Below, piece by piece: positions 9,077 to 17,996 of a stretch of 64,000 bases of DNA. Position numbers and translations under genes: made by a program. Source of the DNA: Thalassolituus marinus (GTDB lineage: Bacteria; Pseudomonadota; Gammaproteobacteria; Pseudomonadales; Oceanobacteraceae); the NCBI RefSeq assembly GCF_020320395.1, contig NZ_JAEDAH010000105.1, positions 1 through 64,000 on the forward strand, read 5' to 3'. Every line of letters starts with the position of its first letter. The first letter of the stretch is position 1. Below the pieces are notes generated by a model, which was not told the DNA's origin, made no database searches, and saw nothing but the letters and a program-made list of their open reading frames with translations.

Positions 9077-9118
9077 GGGTTATGAGCCCGACGAGCTACC
9101 AGGCTGCTCCATCCCGCG
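9077..9118 (-). pseudogene. 5' half of tRNA-fMet
   Basis: On the minus strand, 42 bases starting CGCGGGATGGAGCAGCCTGG, then TAGCTCGTCGGGCTCATAAC and CC, match the 5' half of gammaproteobacterial initiator tRNA: acceptor strand, D arm and anticodon loop CTCATAA. From memory the only difference from the E. coli sequence is A instead of G at position 7. After the anticodon stem the sequence changes to the ATPase remnant, so no tRNA can be made. This is one side of an integration junction. Confidence 0.9.
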
Positions 9119-9163
9119 CTAAAAAGGTTCTGACACAATCATCAACACTTGAGCAGGGAGTGT

Positions 9164-9203
9164 TGGTTGCGGGGGCCGGATTCGAACCGACGACGGTTAT
9201 GAG
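9164..9203 (-). pseudogene. 3' half of tRNA-fMet
   Basis: On the minus strand 40 bases begin CTCATAACCGTCGTCGG, continue TTCGAATCCGGC (T arm) and end CCCCGCAACCA with an encoded CCA. It shares CTCATAACC with the 5' half at 9077-9118 and lacks the bases CGAAG expected before the variable loop. No matching acceptor 5' strand exists upstream, so it is not a functional tRNA. It probably marks an attachment site for the recombinase island that starts just to the right. Confidence 0.88.
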
Positions 9204-9229
9204 AATTACGACAAGAGATCATCATAACC
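9195..9229. repeat. 8-bp inverted repeat at the tRNA-fMet junction
   Basis: GGTTATGA at 9195-9202 and TCATAACC at 9222-9229 are perfect inverted copies around a 19-bp spacer. One arm is the anticodon-loop sequence of tRNA-fMet and the other lies in the island. Paired arms like this are what a tyrosine recombinase core site would look like. No protein binding can be shown from the sequence. Confidence 0.5.
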
Positions 9230-9388
9230 ATTCTTAAATTACACTAAACCATCAAAACCGCCGCTTTAAGCCACTTTCCAGCCCTGCCGTTTTCAGGTAC
9301 AACTACATCCCAGAACGTCATTTATCGATTTTGGTGGCACACGGAACTCGCGATTCAGGCCACCATCCAGGACCCTAGGGGTACGGAA

Positions 9389-9622
9389 TTGGGCACAGAA
9401 TCTCTCGCCAGCAGCAGCTCAGAAAGACCATCAACCCGCCCCTACGCTGGGCATATCAGAGAGCATCTGATCCCCTATTTCGAATGGGCCGATCGCCACA
9501 ATCTGCTGACAGAGGCTCTGCTCGTCCATCAGCTGTTGGGACTGAACAGTACGAAAAGTGCCTCCACTAACATGACGACTCTGGCTGATGAGTTCAATGA
9601 TCCGGATGTCGCCGTTAAATAA
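9389..9622 (+). CDS. Hypothetical small protein upstream of the giant recombinase
   Basis: 77 residues from a TTG start; there is no clear ribosome site. It lies between the split tRNA-fMet and the giant recombinase gene and reads in the same direction. The middle (IREHLIPYFEWADRHNLLTE) is helical; the serine-rich N-terminus has no signal peptide. Its stop codon runs into the first of the 10-bp repeats at 9621. It could be an excisionase-like or regulatory protein by position, but nothing in the sequence proves this, and it may not be expressed. Confidence 0.4.
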   Translation: MGTESLASSSSERPSTRPYAGHIREHLIPYFEWADRHNLLTEALLVHQLLGLNSTKSASTNMTTLADEFNDPDVAVK

Positions 9623-9889
9623 AGTTTGATTATTTTAAATATAGTTTGATATTTAAAAACAAAGTCTGATGAAAATATCAACTACCTGCCTTCCCCGCAA
9701 GAGGGGATATGTCCGATACGAGCAAGCCACAGGAGCGTGATTAGCTTACCTGGTCACGGACAAATTTTGAACAAACTTTATTTTAGTGAGTCTTGCAGTT
9801 GGTCGTCGTCTGCGATCATTTTATTATCAAACTTTAATTAAAAACTGATCATTATTCTCTCTAAAAAGGCAGATTTATTATCAAACTTT
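9621..9889. promoter_or_regulatory. Six copies of a 10-bp motif in a palindromic layout before the recombinase gene
   Basis: AAAGTTTGAT occurs at 9621 and, with one change each, at 9641 (ATAGTTTGAT) and 9661 (AAAGTCTGAT), so the three copies are exactly 20 bp apart. The reverse complement ATCAAACTTT occurs at 9826 and 9880, with a variant AACAAACTTT at 9770. The two sets face each other across about 100 bp and end 27 bp before the recombinase start codon. The 20-bp spacing places the left copies on roughly the same face of the helix. They are likely binding sites for a recombinase arm domain or an island regulator. This is the only content seen in 9623-9915. Confidence 0.65.
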
Positions 9890-9915
9890 ATTCATCTGCC
9901 ACACCGGAGTCGCGT

Positions 9916-12900
9916 TTGATACTGAATAACTGGCTCAACGAACCAGTGGTGGATTCACTGGTGCGATTCGCTACTGCAGTCAGCAGGGACACTGCAATCC
10001 AAAAGCAATTTCCTGCTGTAGGCCATCTGGGTTCAACGAAGCGCAATCGTGATAAGTTCAAACATCCAACCCAACACACGCTGCTATTGCTGATCAATCC
10101 GTTACATCACTCCACAGATCCGGACATCACGAGTCTTCGCCGTCAATTCAGGCTATGGCTGACCATTCAGGACGCTATTCGTCTGGTGGATCATGGTTAT
10201 CACGGCGATCAAAAACTGGTACCACTAATTCGCTCATACGTTCTCGGTAGTGAAGACGGAGAAAAATGGGCAATTATTGACTCGCTGCTAGCGCGCACAC
10301 GGATCGAGCAGAAGCGTTACGAGCTGTCATTCTGTGGGTTCAGTTTTGCTCTGCAGGCTGCCGCCAAATTCCAGCAAGCCAATAGAATCCAGCCGTCCGG
10401 TAAAGCTGAGGCCGATTTCCTCCATCGGGTGTTGGCGGTGGCTGCCGGCGAACTGCATCCTCCGGAAGCAAAACCCGGCTCAATCTCTACAACGCCTCCC
10501 AGCATTCTGGCCAGGTTGCGCCAGCAACCCATCCTGCAATGGCTGACGACTCCCAGTAATGACGACACCCCGGTAGAGATTCCACTGGCAGAACCGCCAT
10601 CAGCCGATACGGATAGCCCCGACGACGAATCCGATCTGTTATTGCTGGTTCCGGTCGAACCTCGCGAGAGCCATGCCCGTAAAACGTTATCGGCGAACAG
10701 TGTATTTTTGCAGACGGCAGCTGCGGCTAATTTCCTGCCATGGGAATGGGAAACACCTCTGCCAACTGAACGCGACGAGCTGCAGCAATGGATCAACACA
10801 ACACTGAGCTCAACGCAGACGGTCGATGCACTGGGGGCCGCCATCTGCTGGCTGGCGTGCCATACCGGTCGCTCATTACGACTGACACTGGGATTTTACA
10901 TTCAGGATGAGCCGACTGATGACTGGGCCATCAGTCCCGATGGTCGGCGGTTACATAAAAAGGTCACTCACCGTCAGAACGCTTGGCGTCCGAACGATGC
11001 TCAACGGGAGCTGGTTACCCCGTTTATGGATATGCTGGAGTTTGAGCTACCACCACCTGTGACTGATGCACTGGTACGCGCAGGCCTGGCAGTTCGAGCA
11101 CAGTACCATTCCCTGCAGGATGCCTGGGTCGCATTAGCGGACGAGCAAGCTGTGGATTCGTGGTTTAATCAAGCTCTTCCCCAGCCACTGCAACGTCTGA
11201 CGGGCGGTAAATTGCTGGGTTTCAATGCGCTGACTGTTTTTGAGCGCACCGGAGACCACTATCTGGCCCGGATAATGAGCGCTCACCCTCGCTCAGGATT
11301 ACCAGGAGCCTGTGGCTATTCCGCCTGGGACATTAAAGCCATTGAACGTGGCACCGATTTAACGCCAACCGACTCATTACGCGACGCACCAGCGGACACT
11401 CATGTACTCGGCAGTCTGCTGGCGGCTCAGGAGCCGCAATTGGTGGATGCCATTGAGCAGGCCAACCAGGTGTTGCGCCAGCCTGCCGACTCACTGGCAC
11501 AGGCACACAACCGCATCGCGATCTATGTGGTCACTGCGCTGTATGCTGCGACCGGCAGCCGTTATCTGAGCGATCCGTTCGAACAACCTAGCTGTCTGGA
11601 TCCGGTGCGGGGTCTTGTATTTATTAACGATAAATCCGATGACGCCAGCCACGATGGCCGGGTAGTGCCACTGCCCACTGGTATCTCTGCATTAGTTAAA
11701 CAGTATCTGGCACATCTGCAGCAACTAGCCGAGGCGCTGACAGACAGCAGGCCATTACTGGCTCAGGCGATTCAGAAAATGCTCAGCGGCACTGGAGCTG
11801 AACTGCCGCTGTTTTTTACGCTCAGCGAGGAGCTGTGCTGGAATAGTATGAATGCAAACGAGGTGCCGGGGGCTGATCTGTTTGCCTGGCCGCTACCCAA
11901 CAACCTGTTCCGCCACCGCTATGCACAACAGCTGCAAAAGTTACAGGTACATCCGGAGGTAATTGACGGCTGGATGGGACATTCGGAGCGGCATGCACAC
12001 ACCTGGGGTGACCGTTCACCCCGCTGCTGGATAGATGATGCTGAACAGTACCGCGATGCCATTGAGCGGGCATTTAATGCGCTGCCGTTTTTAACCGAAC
12101 TGCCAACCACGGCGATACCCGATTATTCAGCGGTGTCAGACGCTATATCCGGTGATACTCCTGAGCTCTGGACGCGTCGGCTATTTGGTGCAGAACAGCG
12201 TAAGCGACAACGCCGTATCGCACTGAACAAAGCAATTAAAACAGCGCGCGCTGAAATCGATGCAGTGGCCAAACAAAGGCCACTGTCAGAGTTGGGCGCC
12301 GATGAGATCCAGCGACTGATCGGACAAATGCTGTCGGGCAAACAGCAGATCGGCCACCATTTTGCGGCGGTGCGGTTAAATGTGCTGCGTAAGCGGCTGG
12401 CGCAAGATGGCGGTGATCATCAGTTCGTATTAAAGCGCTATCCGGTACCGGTATTGCGGGAACCTAATCCCCTGAAGCCCTTTGTCATAAAAAGCCTCGG
12501 ATTATTGCCGCGACTGCAGGAATGGGCGCAGGGCATCACCAACATCAGCACAAAAACAGGCCGAAGCGATGCTGCCGTATTGGGGGGATTATTGCTGGCG
12601 ATCCAGAAACGCATCGGCTATGGGCGTCTGTTGAACGATGTGATGCAGGGTTTGAATTTCCGAATCGTTCAGCACCAGCGGCGCAATTATCTGGAATATT
12701 CTGAAGAGCTGGAACAGGACAATCTGCACGCGCCCGTGCAACGTCATGAGGTGAGCTATCGGGTGGCTAGCTTGCTGGCGTGGGGCCAGGCTGGCAAAAG
12801 CCAGCCGGATCCAGCTGTGGGGGCTCAGCATCCTGCCGTGCTCGAATTAAAATCCGTGCTGGAATTGCCGGCTGACACCGAGATAACAACCGTCGTCAAC

Positions 12901-15120
12901 GCTGTGGCAACCGTCGTTAATCAGGTCAATCTGATCACTCTGCCGGGCATGGTAGCCGCAGTATTGAGCGGGCGAATTTTAAGCTGCGCGTTACCCATGC
13001 AGGATCAGATCCGACTGGAAGGCAAAAAGCCGGTGGCCATCCGTGCTGAGGCTAATGACGGTGAGGACAGCGGTACCACGGATCCAGAATTATTCGTTTT
13101 GAGCGGGCGCTATGCGACAGCCGATAACGACGCGCTGAAAGAGCACGCTAAACAATTCAAACGAGCACTTCAGGACTGCATCAGTCGCTATACGACATCT
13201 GACGCGCGCCGCATAGCCGATGAGGTTCAGGCAATAACCAAACAATTCGAGGGCAAGGTCAGCACAGCCATGCTGCTGTTGGGTCATTGGCTATGTCATG
13301 TGATCCGACGGGGCAAAGGGCGCGGTAAGCGATTCCAGCCCCTGGCAAAGTCCAGCGTTTCCACGTATTTCGGCACTCTGAATATGCCGTTTCTGGAATT
13401 GGCATTTGATGTCGACTTGTTATCACTGGATGAGGACGAGATCACCGATCTGTACCGCAGCATGCTGGAGTTCAAACGCATCCGGGATAATCAGATCGGT
13501 TATCTGGGCGACCGACTGTACAGTTTTCATCGGGTCGCCCGTAAGGCCGGGGTAACGGATCCCGATTGGGCTGAATTATCACTGGGCGATGAACAGCGAC
13601 GGGTTCGGCCAGGATTAATAACCGAAACCGATTATCTGCACAGCCTGACGCTGATTAAACAGCAATACCCAAATGATGATCAGTGGTTGCTGCTGAGTTT
13701 TGTGCTGATGGCCTGCTACCGTTTTGGGCTGCGCAAAAATGAAGCCCGCTTTTTATTGCGTAAAGACTGGTGCCAGAACGAAACACAACACTGGATTCTG
13801 GTGCGCAACAATCGTTACCGCCGGTTAAAAAATGACGGCAGCCGCCGGGCAATACCGCTGTTGTTTGAACTTACCCCGCCAGAAATTGAAATATTGGATC
13901 GGGTGATGACGCGCTATGACGCCATCGCAGGACAGGATCGTAACCAGCCCATTTTGTGTGATCTGGTAAGGGGGAAAATCCAGCCCAGCCCTTTAATGGA
14001 ACTGATTTCTCCCGCCCTGATCCGGGTGATCAGAGAAGCAACCGGCAATCCCACGCTGGTGCTGCACCATGCCCGCCATGCATTTCATAACCGTATGGCG
14101 AGTGTAATGCTGGGGATTGGCACACCGGCGGCGGATAAACTGCTGGAGGGGTTGGATGTGGAAGGGATACAACGATGCGTGTTGGGGAATCAGCATGATC
14201 TTTCCCGCCGTTCGTCCATGGCGCTGGCGCGTCTGATGGGGCATCAGCACGTCACTACCGGTATGGTGAGCTACAACCATCTGTTGTTGGATTGGGCTGA
14301 TCGGCTGGTACCAGCAGCATCGCTTCGGACACGAATTATTCCCGGCGCCTTGCAGACTGATGTATATGAAAAATACCAGCCACCGGTTCAGAACACGCCG
14401 CAAAGCCTGAGGTTTGAACCGCCAACCCTGCTGAACATATTAAAAATGCTGCGACTGGTATCGGTTGGCCGCTCGTTCGCTCAAGCTGGTGCTGCGCTGG
14501 GATTAAATCCGGACGTAGCAGTAGCGGCAGAAAAAGTATTTTTTAATGCCAACCGCAAAATGTGGTTTAACAAACGCGGGGAAGATGCACGCATTACCGG
14601 TGAGGACCACCCCCATGCGTTGCTGCATTACATCAACCACGATGCCTGGATACGCATGCTGGATAAAACGGCTGCAATGTCAGATGCCGCTTTTTCAGAA
14701 ATAGAATGCGCACCTAACCTGGATAGCCTGCCATCGCTGGTCGGACGCCAACGGCAACTGTTGATGGCATCGCAAGAGCACTATCCGCTGGTGAAAGCCG
14801 TGCTCAGAATGTTTGAGGTTAATCCTCAGCACTACAGCGTGGCGGCCGCCAACGACAATGAAAAAATAACCCGGCAACTGACCGAGCAAGGCTTCGTGGT
14901 GAAACCCATCGATAAGGCTTCATCCGCCAACACCCGCCTGATACCGGATCCGTTCGAGATTATTGAAGACGGAGAATGCATCGGTACCCGCAGCCAATAT
15001 GGGGTTCTGATGATCCACCGGAATGACCAGGGCTGCCTGCGCAACAGCAATGAGCTGGCGGTGGCGTTTTTGAGTGTGGGGGTTTGCAGGTACCATTGTG
15101 AAATTGAAAACCTGCGATAG
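9916..15120 (+). CDS. Giant protein with two tyrosine-recombinase domains
   Basis: 1734 residues from TTG 9916, which has GGAG seven bases upstream. Two integrase-like catalytic regions are visible. The first, about residues 540-715, has TGSRYLSDPF (R549), LFRHRYAQQL (R near 666) and GWMGHSERH (H689), but no tyrosine at the usual spacing after GH. The second, about residues 1255-1460, has GLRKNEARFLL (R1273), a lysine in YRRLKNDGSRRAIPL (K about 1305), HHARHAF (H1384, R1387), LMGHQHV (H1443) and Y1453, so it looks complete. The rest is helical with no recognised domain. It sits beside a tRNA-fMet attachment site, so site-specific integration and excision of the island is the likely role. A normal integrase has 350-450 residues; the gene may be an ancient tandem fusion. 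Confidence 0.75.
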   Translation: MILNNWLNEPVVDSLVRFATAVSRDTAIQKQFPAVGHLGSTKRNRDKFKHPTQHTLLLLINPLHHSTDPDITSLRRQFRLWLTIQDAIRLVDHGYHGDQKLVPLIRSYVLGSEDGEKWAIIDSLLARTRIEQKRYELSFCGFSFALQAAAKFQQANRIQPSGKAEADFLHRVLAVAAGELHPPEAKPGSISTTPPSILARLRQQPILQWLTTPSNDDTPVEIPLAEPPSADTDSPDDESDLLLLVPVEPRESHARKTLSANSVFLQTAAAANFLPWEWETPLPTERDELQQWINTTLSSTQTVDALGAAICWLACHTGRSLRLTLGFYIQDEPTDDWAISPDGRRLHKKVTHRQNAWRPNDAQRELVTPFMDMLEFELPPPVTDALVRAGLAVRAQYHSLQDAWVALADEQAVDSWFNQALPQPLQRLTGGKLLGFNALTVFERTGDHYLARIMSAHPRSGLPGACGYSAWDIKAIERGTDLTPTDSLRDAPADTHVLGSLLAAQEPQLVDAIEQANQVLRQPADSLAQAHNRIAIYVVTALYAATGSRYLSDPFEQPSCLDPVRGLVFINDKSDDASHDGRVVPLPTGISALVKQYLAHLQQLAEALTDSRPLLAQAIQKMLSGTGAELPLFFTLSEELCWNSMNANEVPGADLFAWPLPNNLFRHRYAQQLQKLQVHPEVIDGWMGHSERHAHTWGDRSPRCWIDDAEQYRDAIERAFNALPFLTELPTTAIPDYSAVSDAISGDTPELWTRRLFGAEQRKRQRRIALNKAIKTARAEIDAVAKQRPLSELGADEIQRLIGQMLSGKQQIGHHFAAVRLNVLRKRLAQDGGDHQFVLKRYPVPVLREPNPLKPFVIKSLGLLPRLQEWAQGITNISTKTGRSDAAVLGGLLLAIQKRIGYGRLLNDVMQGLNFRIVQHQRRNYLEYSEELEQDNLHAPVQRHEVSYRVASLLAWGQAGKSQPDPAVGAQHPAVLELKSVLELPADTEITTVVNAVATVVNQVNLITLPGMVAAVLSGRILSCALPMQDQIRLEGKKPVAIRAEANDGEDSGTTDPELFVLSGRYATADNDALKEHAKQFKRALQDCISRYTTSDARRIADEVQAITKQFEGKVSTAMLLLGHWLCHVIRRGKGRGKRFQPLAKSSVSTYFGTLNMPFLELAFDVDLLSLDEDEITDLYRSMLEFKRIRDNQIGYLGDRLYSFHRVARKAGVTDPDWAELSLGDEQRRVRPGLITETDYLHSLTLIKQQYPNDDQWLLLSFVLMACYRFGLRKNEARFLLRKDWCQNETQHWILVRNNRYRRLKNDGSRRAIPLLFELTPPEIEILDRVMTRYDAIAGQDRNQPILCDLVRGKIQPSPLMELISPALIRVIREATGNPTLVLHHARHAFHNRMASVMLGIGTPAADKLLEGLDVEGIQRCVLGNQHDLSRRSSMALARLMGHQHVTTGMVSYNHLLLDWADRLVPAASLRTRIIPGALQTDVYEKYQPPVQNTPQSLRFEPPTLLNILKMLRLVSVGRSFAQAGAALGLNPDVAVAAEKVFFNANRKMWFNKRGEDARITGEDHPHALLHYINHDAWIRMLDKTAAMSDAAFSEIECAPNLDSLPSLVGRQRQLLMASQEHYPLVKAVLRMFEVNPQHYSVAAANDNEKITRQLTEQGFVVKPIDKASSANTRLIPDPFEIIEDGECIGTRSQYGVLMIHRNDQGCLRNSNELAVAFLSVGVCRYHCEIENLR

Positions 15121-15182
15121 ATGGTGAAATTTTCAGGAGAATTCTGAATTGAAAAACTGACTCATCAGGCATGCTTCAAAAT

Positions 15183-16010
15183 TCAAGCAAATAGAGAATT
15201 ATCGGTTTCGCTGGTTAATAAAAAATCTCCACATTTTTCTCTGCACTCACGCAGCCGAGTGCGAAATTTACCCCAAGGCCCCTTCCTTCTACCTCTAAGG
15301 CGAGCCGCTAAATTACTTCGCACCTCTGGCGATAAGAGCATAAGGTCGTCCAACCTACAGGAGTCTGCAATACAGGTAGGGAAAAATTGAGGTGGATACA
15401 TAGGTTGGCCGGATATGAAAATTAGTTTATCGACAAGAGAAAGCGCCTCCATCTCTTTGATTATTTCTAATCTAATAGAGGATTTTCTGTCATTATTGCA
15501 GGCCTCAGCCATTACTCGTCTAATTTCACGCTCACGAGCATATTTTTCTTGTCTAATCTTTTCAATTCTTTCTCGCTCGGCTTTTTTAATGGCTCGCTTT
15601 TTACTAAGCTCCAAATATTCACTGTAATTTCTTGCACCCAATCTAACCCGAGAACCTAATGGGTTATAGTGATTATAGGAATTTCTGATAATCCATTCAG
15701 ATACATTATCAATAACTTCAATCGAAATATTGCGCTTAATAAGTAGCCTGAAAATAAAAATGCATGAAGCAGCCGATCCACCAATCCAACGGTGGAATGT
15801 TTCTAAATAAGAAACCCCATAGATGAGACTAATCAGGTCATCATCTGACAGGTCCGAACAAGTTTTTTCCCAGAACAAACCACCGGCTCTATTTATAGAG
15901 TCATATCCAGAAAAGCTGCTTACAATTTCCACATCTGGAAGGTCATTGTGTCGAATATTACGACCAATTTTCACCAGCCTGTCGCGGATAAAAAAAGAAA
16001 GAATTTCCAT
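15183..16010 (-). CDS. Hypothetical protein, 275 residues
   Basis: Not recognised. ATG 16010 has GGTGA close upstream and is preferred over GTG 16040. The protein has a helical N-terminal half (WEKTCSDLSDDDLISLIYGV) and a highly charged predicted coiled coil near residues 140-190 (KKRAIKKAERERIEKIRQEK). There is no membrane segment or signal peptide. The gene is low in GC compared with the recombinase gene and is convergent with it, so it is probably acquired cargo of the island. No function is proposed. Confidence 0.6.
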   Translation of the reverse strand: MEILSFFIRDRLVKIGRNIRHNDLPDVEIVSSFSGYDSINRAGGLFWEKTCSDLSDDDLISLIYGVSYLETFHRWIGGSAASCIFIFRLLIKRNISIEVIDNVSEWIIRNSYNHYNPLGSRVRLGARNYSEYLELSKKRAIKKAERERIEKIRQEKYAREREIRRVMAEACNNDRKSSIRLEIIKEMEALSLVDKLIFISGQPMYPPQFFPTCIADSCRLDDLMLLSPEVRSNLAARLRGRRKGPWGKFRTRLRECREKCGDFLLTSETDNSLFA

Positions 16011-16201
16011 AGTGTCACCACTGAGATCAAATCGCTGCACCTACCATTACTGCCACAGCCTAGAATTTTCAAATACTTTTGTCTCAATCCTAAAAAATAC
16101 GGAATCAAAATCCATTAGAGTAGTAATAATTAAGGCATTGAACTTATACCGAAAGGCATATACATTGCAAGCAATATGATAAAGCATAATGGGTTAAAAA
16201 T

Positions 16202-16612
16202 ATGGCTGTACTAATCGACTTCTTCAACATAATCGTCCCAATCAAAACCATCGAGAGAAAATACCCAGGCGGCTGGAATGCCTGTCTGAATGACCATAAA
16301 CACGCATTAGGGCATACGGTCTGGCATGATGACCACCTATTCAGAGATGGAGCAATGAACTCTATAGACTTTGGGAAAATCATTGAGTTTTGGGAGGGTC
16401 TTGGGTTCAGAGCCTTTGCACCTGAAGATACAGACGAATTTGAATGGCTCGACTTCTGCATAGTTAATGCACCCTTTTACGATTTCGATAAGGTTTGCCT
16501 ATGGCTTGAATTTGAAGAGTACGCTGTCCATCATGCGTATTACGCCAAGGGGAAAACCATCGGGTATGAAAATATTGATATTAATGAATTCATGGCCAAA
16601 ATGAAAAAGTAA
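16202..16612 (+). CDS. Hypothetical protein, 136 residues
   Basis: Not recognised. The protein is acidic and rich in aromatic residues (VWHDDHLFRDGAMNSIDFGK and FDKVCLWLEFEEYAVHHAYY), a composition often seen in small immunity-type or island proteins. The gene is 2 bp upstream of a DUF3293 gene on the same strand, so the two form a likely operon. It is divergent from the 275-residue gene across about 190 bp of AT-rich DNA that should contain both promoters. The ribosome site is weak. Confidence 0.6.
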   Translation: MAVLIDFFNIIVPIKTIERKYPGGWNACLNDHKHALGHTVWHDDHLFRDGAMNSIDFGKIIEFWEGLGFRAFAPEDTDEFEWLDFCIVNAPFYDFDKVCLWLEFEEYAVHHAYYAKGKTIGYENIDINEFMAKMKK

Positions 16613-16614
16613 CG

Positions 16615-17064
16615 ATGAGAACCAATATAATTTACAACGCTAATACAAAACTTCCTGATGAGCTAATAAACGCATACTTTTATGCTGTATTCAATGTGTT
16701 TTTTAATGGCAAATTGATTGCGTTACAGATTGGCCAAAAATCGACAGATTTACTTGATATCTACAGAGCTACAAAATCTGATTGCTTTGCATTCGTAACA
16801 GCCTTCAATCCTAATGGCGCTTTGAACAGCCAAGAGATAAACCGGAGTATGCAATCCAGATTGATTCAGGCCGTTTCCGTCATGGGATATTCTTTTTATG
16901 AAGGCTTTGGGTGTGATATCAATGGTGAATGGCCAAAAGAAGATAGTATTTTTATACCAAAAATAGATTTTAACACAGCCTGCGATATCGGGAATAAATT
17001 TTCACAAAATGCTATTGTTTATGGCGATTCCTATGCAATCCCAAAGCTAGTCATTTTGAAATAA
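16615..17064 (+). CDS. DUF3293 family protein
   Basis: 149 residues. The pattern FAFVTAFNPNGALNSQEINR, then GYSFYEGFGCDINGEWPKED and FSQNAIVYGD near the C-terminus, is that of DUF3293, a family of small soluble bacterial proteins with no known role. The gene begins three bases after the stop of the preceding ORF, so translation is probably coupled. It is convergent with the amidohydrolase-like gene that ends at 17068. The assignment is from memory of the conserved NPxG and GxWPEE-like motifs. Confidence 0.7.
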   Translation: MRTNIIYNANTKLPDELINAYFYAVFNVFFNGKLIALQIGQKSTDLLDIYRATKSDCFAFVTAFNPNGALNSQEINRSMQSRLIQAVSVMGYSFYEGFGCDINGEWPKEDSIFIPKIDFNTACDIGNKFSQNAIVYGDSYAIPKLVILK

Positions 17065-17067
17065 TTT

Positions 17068-17985
17068 TTAGTAGTTGCTGTGCCACCAATAGCTAAGTTC
17101 CGGTGGAATAACACCATTTACACGCTCAGCAAGCATTCTGCTAAGTCGTCTTTGGTGATGTTGCTGAGGTGTGACAGTCCGTTTATCCTTCGATATAAAA
17201 TTCCAATACACTTCCACCATGATATCTTCAAAATTATTTTTGAATCGATACATACCACTCTTTCTTTGCAATGGATTAGGATTCAAGAATAATTCCTTTG
17301 AGTAGACAACCTCGAAATCTTCTAGGTAAATTTTTCTATTTACTTCAATCATCAATGCAGATACGCGCTTATCATCGATGAATCTACTTGGGATCAAGCA
17401 ACCAGCGTAAGGGTAGTCAATAGCAACAGTGTAACCGCATTCCCTAAGCCGACCTGATATGAACTCTACAATTTCTGGAGGCGTGTTTGAATCTGTCAAT
17501 CCGATGCAAATATCCGGGCGCTCTTGTGAGCAACTTCTTTCATACTGAAATGGCTTATCTGGAAATGAATGTGCATCAATGAGCAAACAATGTTCGTGCT
17601 TATCGATTGATTCCTGAATAGCAGCCTCTAGTGCCTGATGATGTGGGTAGTAGTATTTCTGAAGTATGCTCTCTCGCTCTTGCTCCGTGAGTGGGCGTCT
17701 TATTTCATTACCAAAGGCTCCTTTGGTGTATATGACACCCATCCCAAATTGCGACATATACTCTTGTGCATCATCAACAAATCTTTCTGTGTCAACATAG
17801 ACTCTGCTAACTTGAGCGACTACCTTCTTGGTGTCCTCGAATGAAAAGATTTCATCTGTGAACCAATCATTAAGAATAAGCATTTCGCAAGCCACAGCCC
17901 ATTCAGGTACGGTATAAAAACGCCAACCGTCAGCAGGAATGTTGAACGATGAGTGCGGAATGTTGAAAACGATAGGCATATCCAT
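17068..17985 (-). CDS. N-formylglutamate amidohydrolase family protein
   Basis: 305 residues from ATG 17985 with GAGGGTG upstream. N-formylglutamate amidohydrolases are zinc-dependent and release formate from N-formylglutamate in histidine breakdown. Family marks: NIPHSSFNIP at the N-terminus, VSRVYVDTERF, LLIDAHSFPD and RPDICIGLTD, which contain the likely metal ligands. There is no hut operon here; the partner gene upstream encodes a membrane protein 11 bp away, so the role in this island may differ from histidine catabolism. Catalytic residues appear intact. Confidence 0.8.
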   Translation of the reverse strand: MDMPIVFNIPHSSFNIPADGWRFYTVPEWAVACEMLILNDWFTDEIFSFEDTKKVVAQVSRVYVDTERFVDDAQEYMSQFGMGVIYTKGAFGNEIRRPLTEQERESILQKYYYPHHQALEAAIQESIDKHEHCLLIDAHSFPDKPFQYERSCSQERPDICIGLTDSNTPPEIVEFISGRLRECGYTVAIDYPYAGCLIPSRFIDDKRVSALMIEVNRKIYLEDFEVVYSKELFLNPNPLQRKSGMYRFKNNFEDIMVEVYWNFISKDKRTVTPQQHHQRRLSRMLAERVNGVIPPELSYWWHSNY

Positions 17986-17996
17986 AAAACACCCTC

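Noticed and set aside
9164-9203. An intact tRNA gene
   Set aside because: There is no acceptor 5' strand, D arm or full anticodon stem upstream; only the 3' half matches tRNA-fMet.
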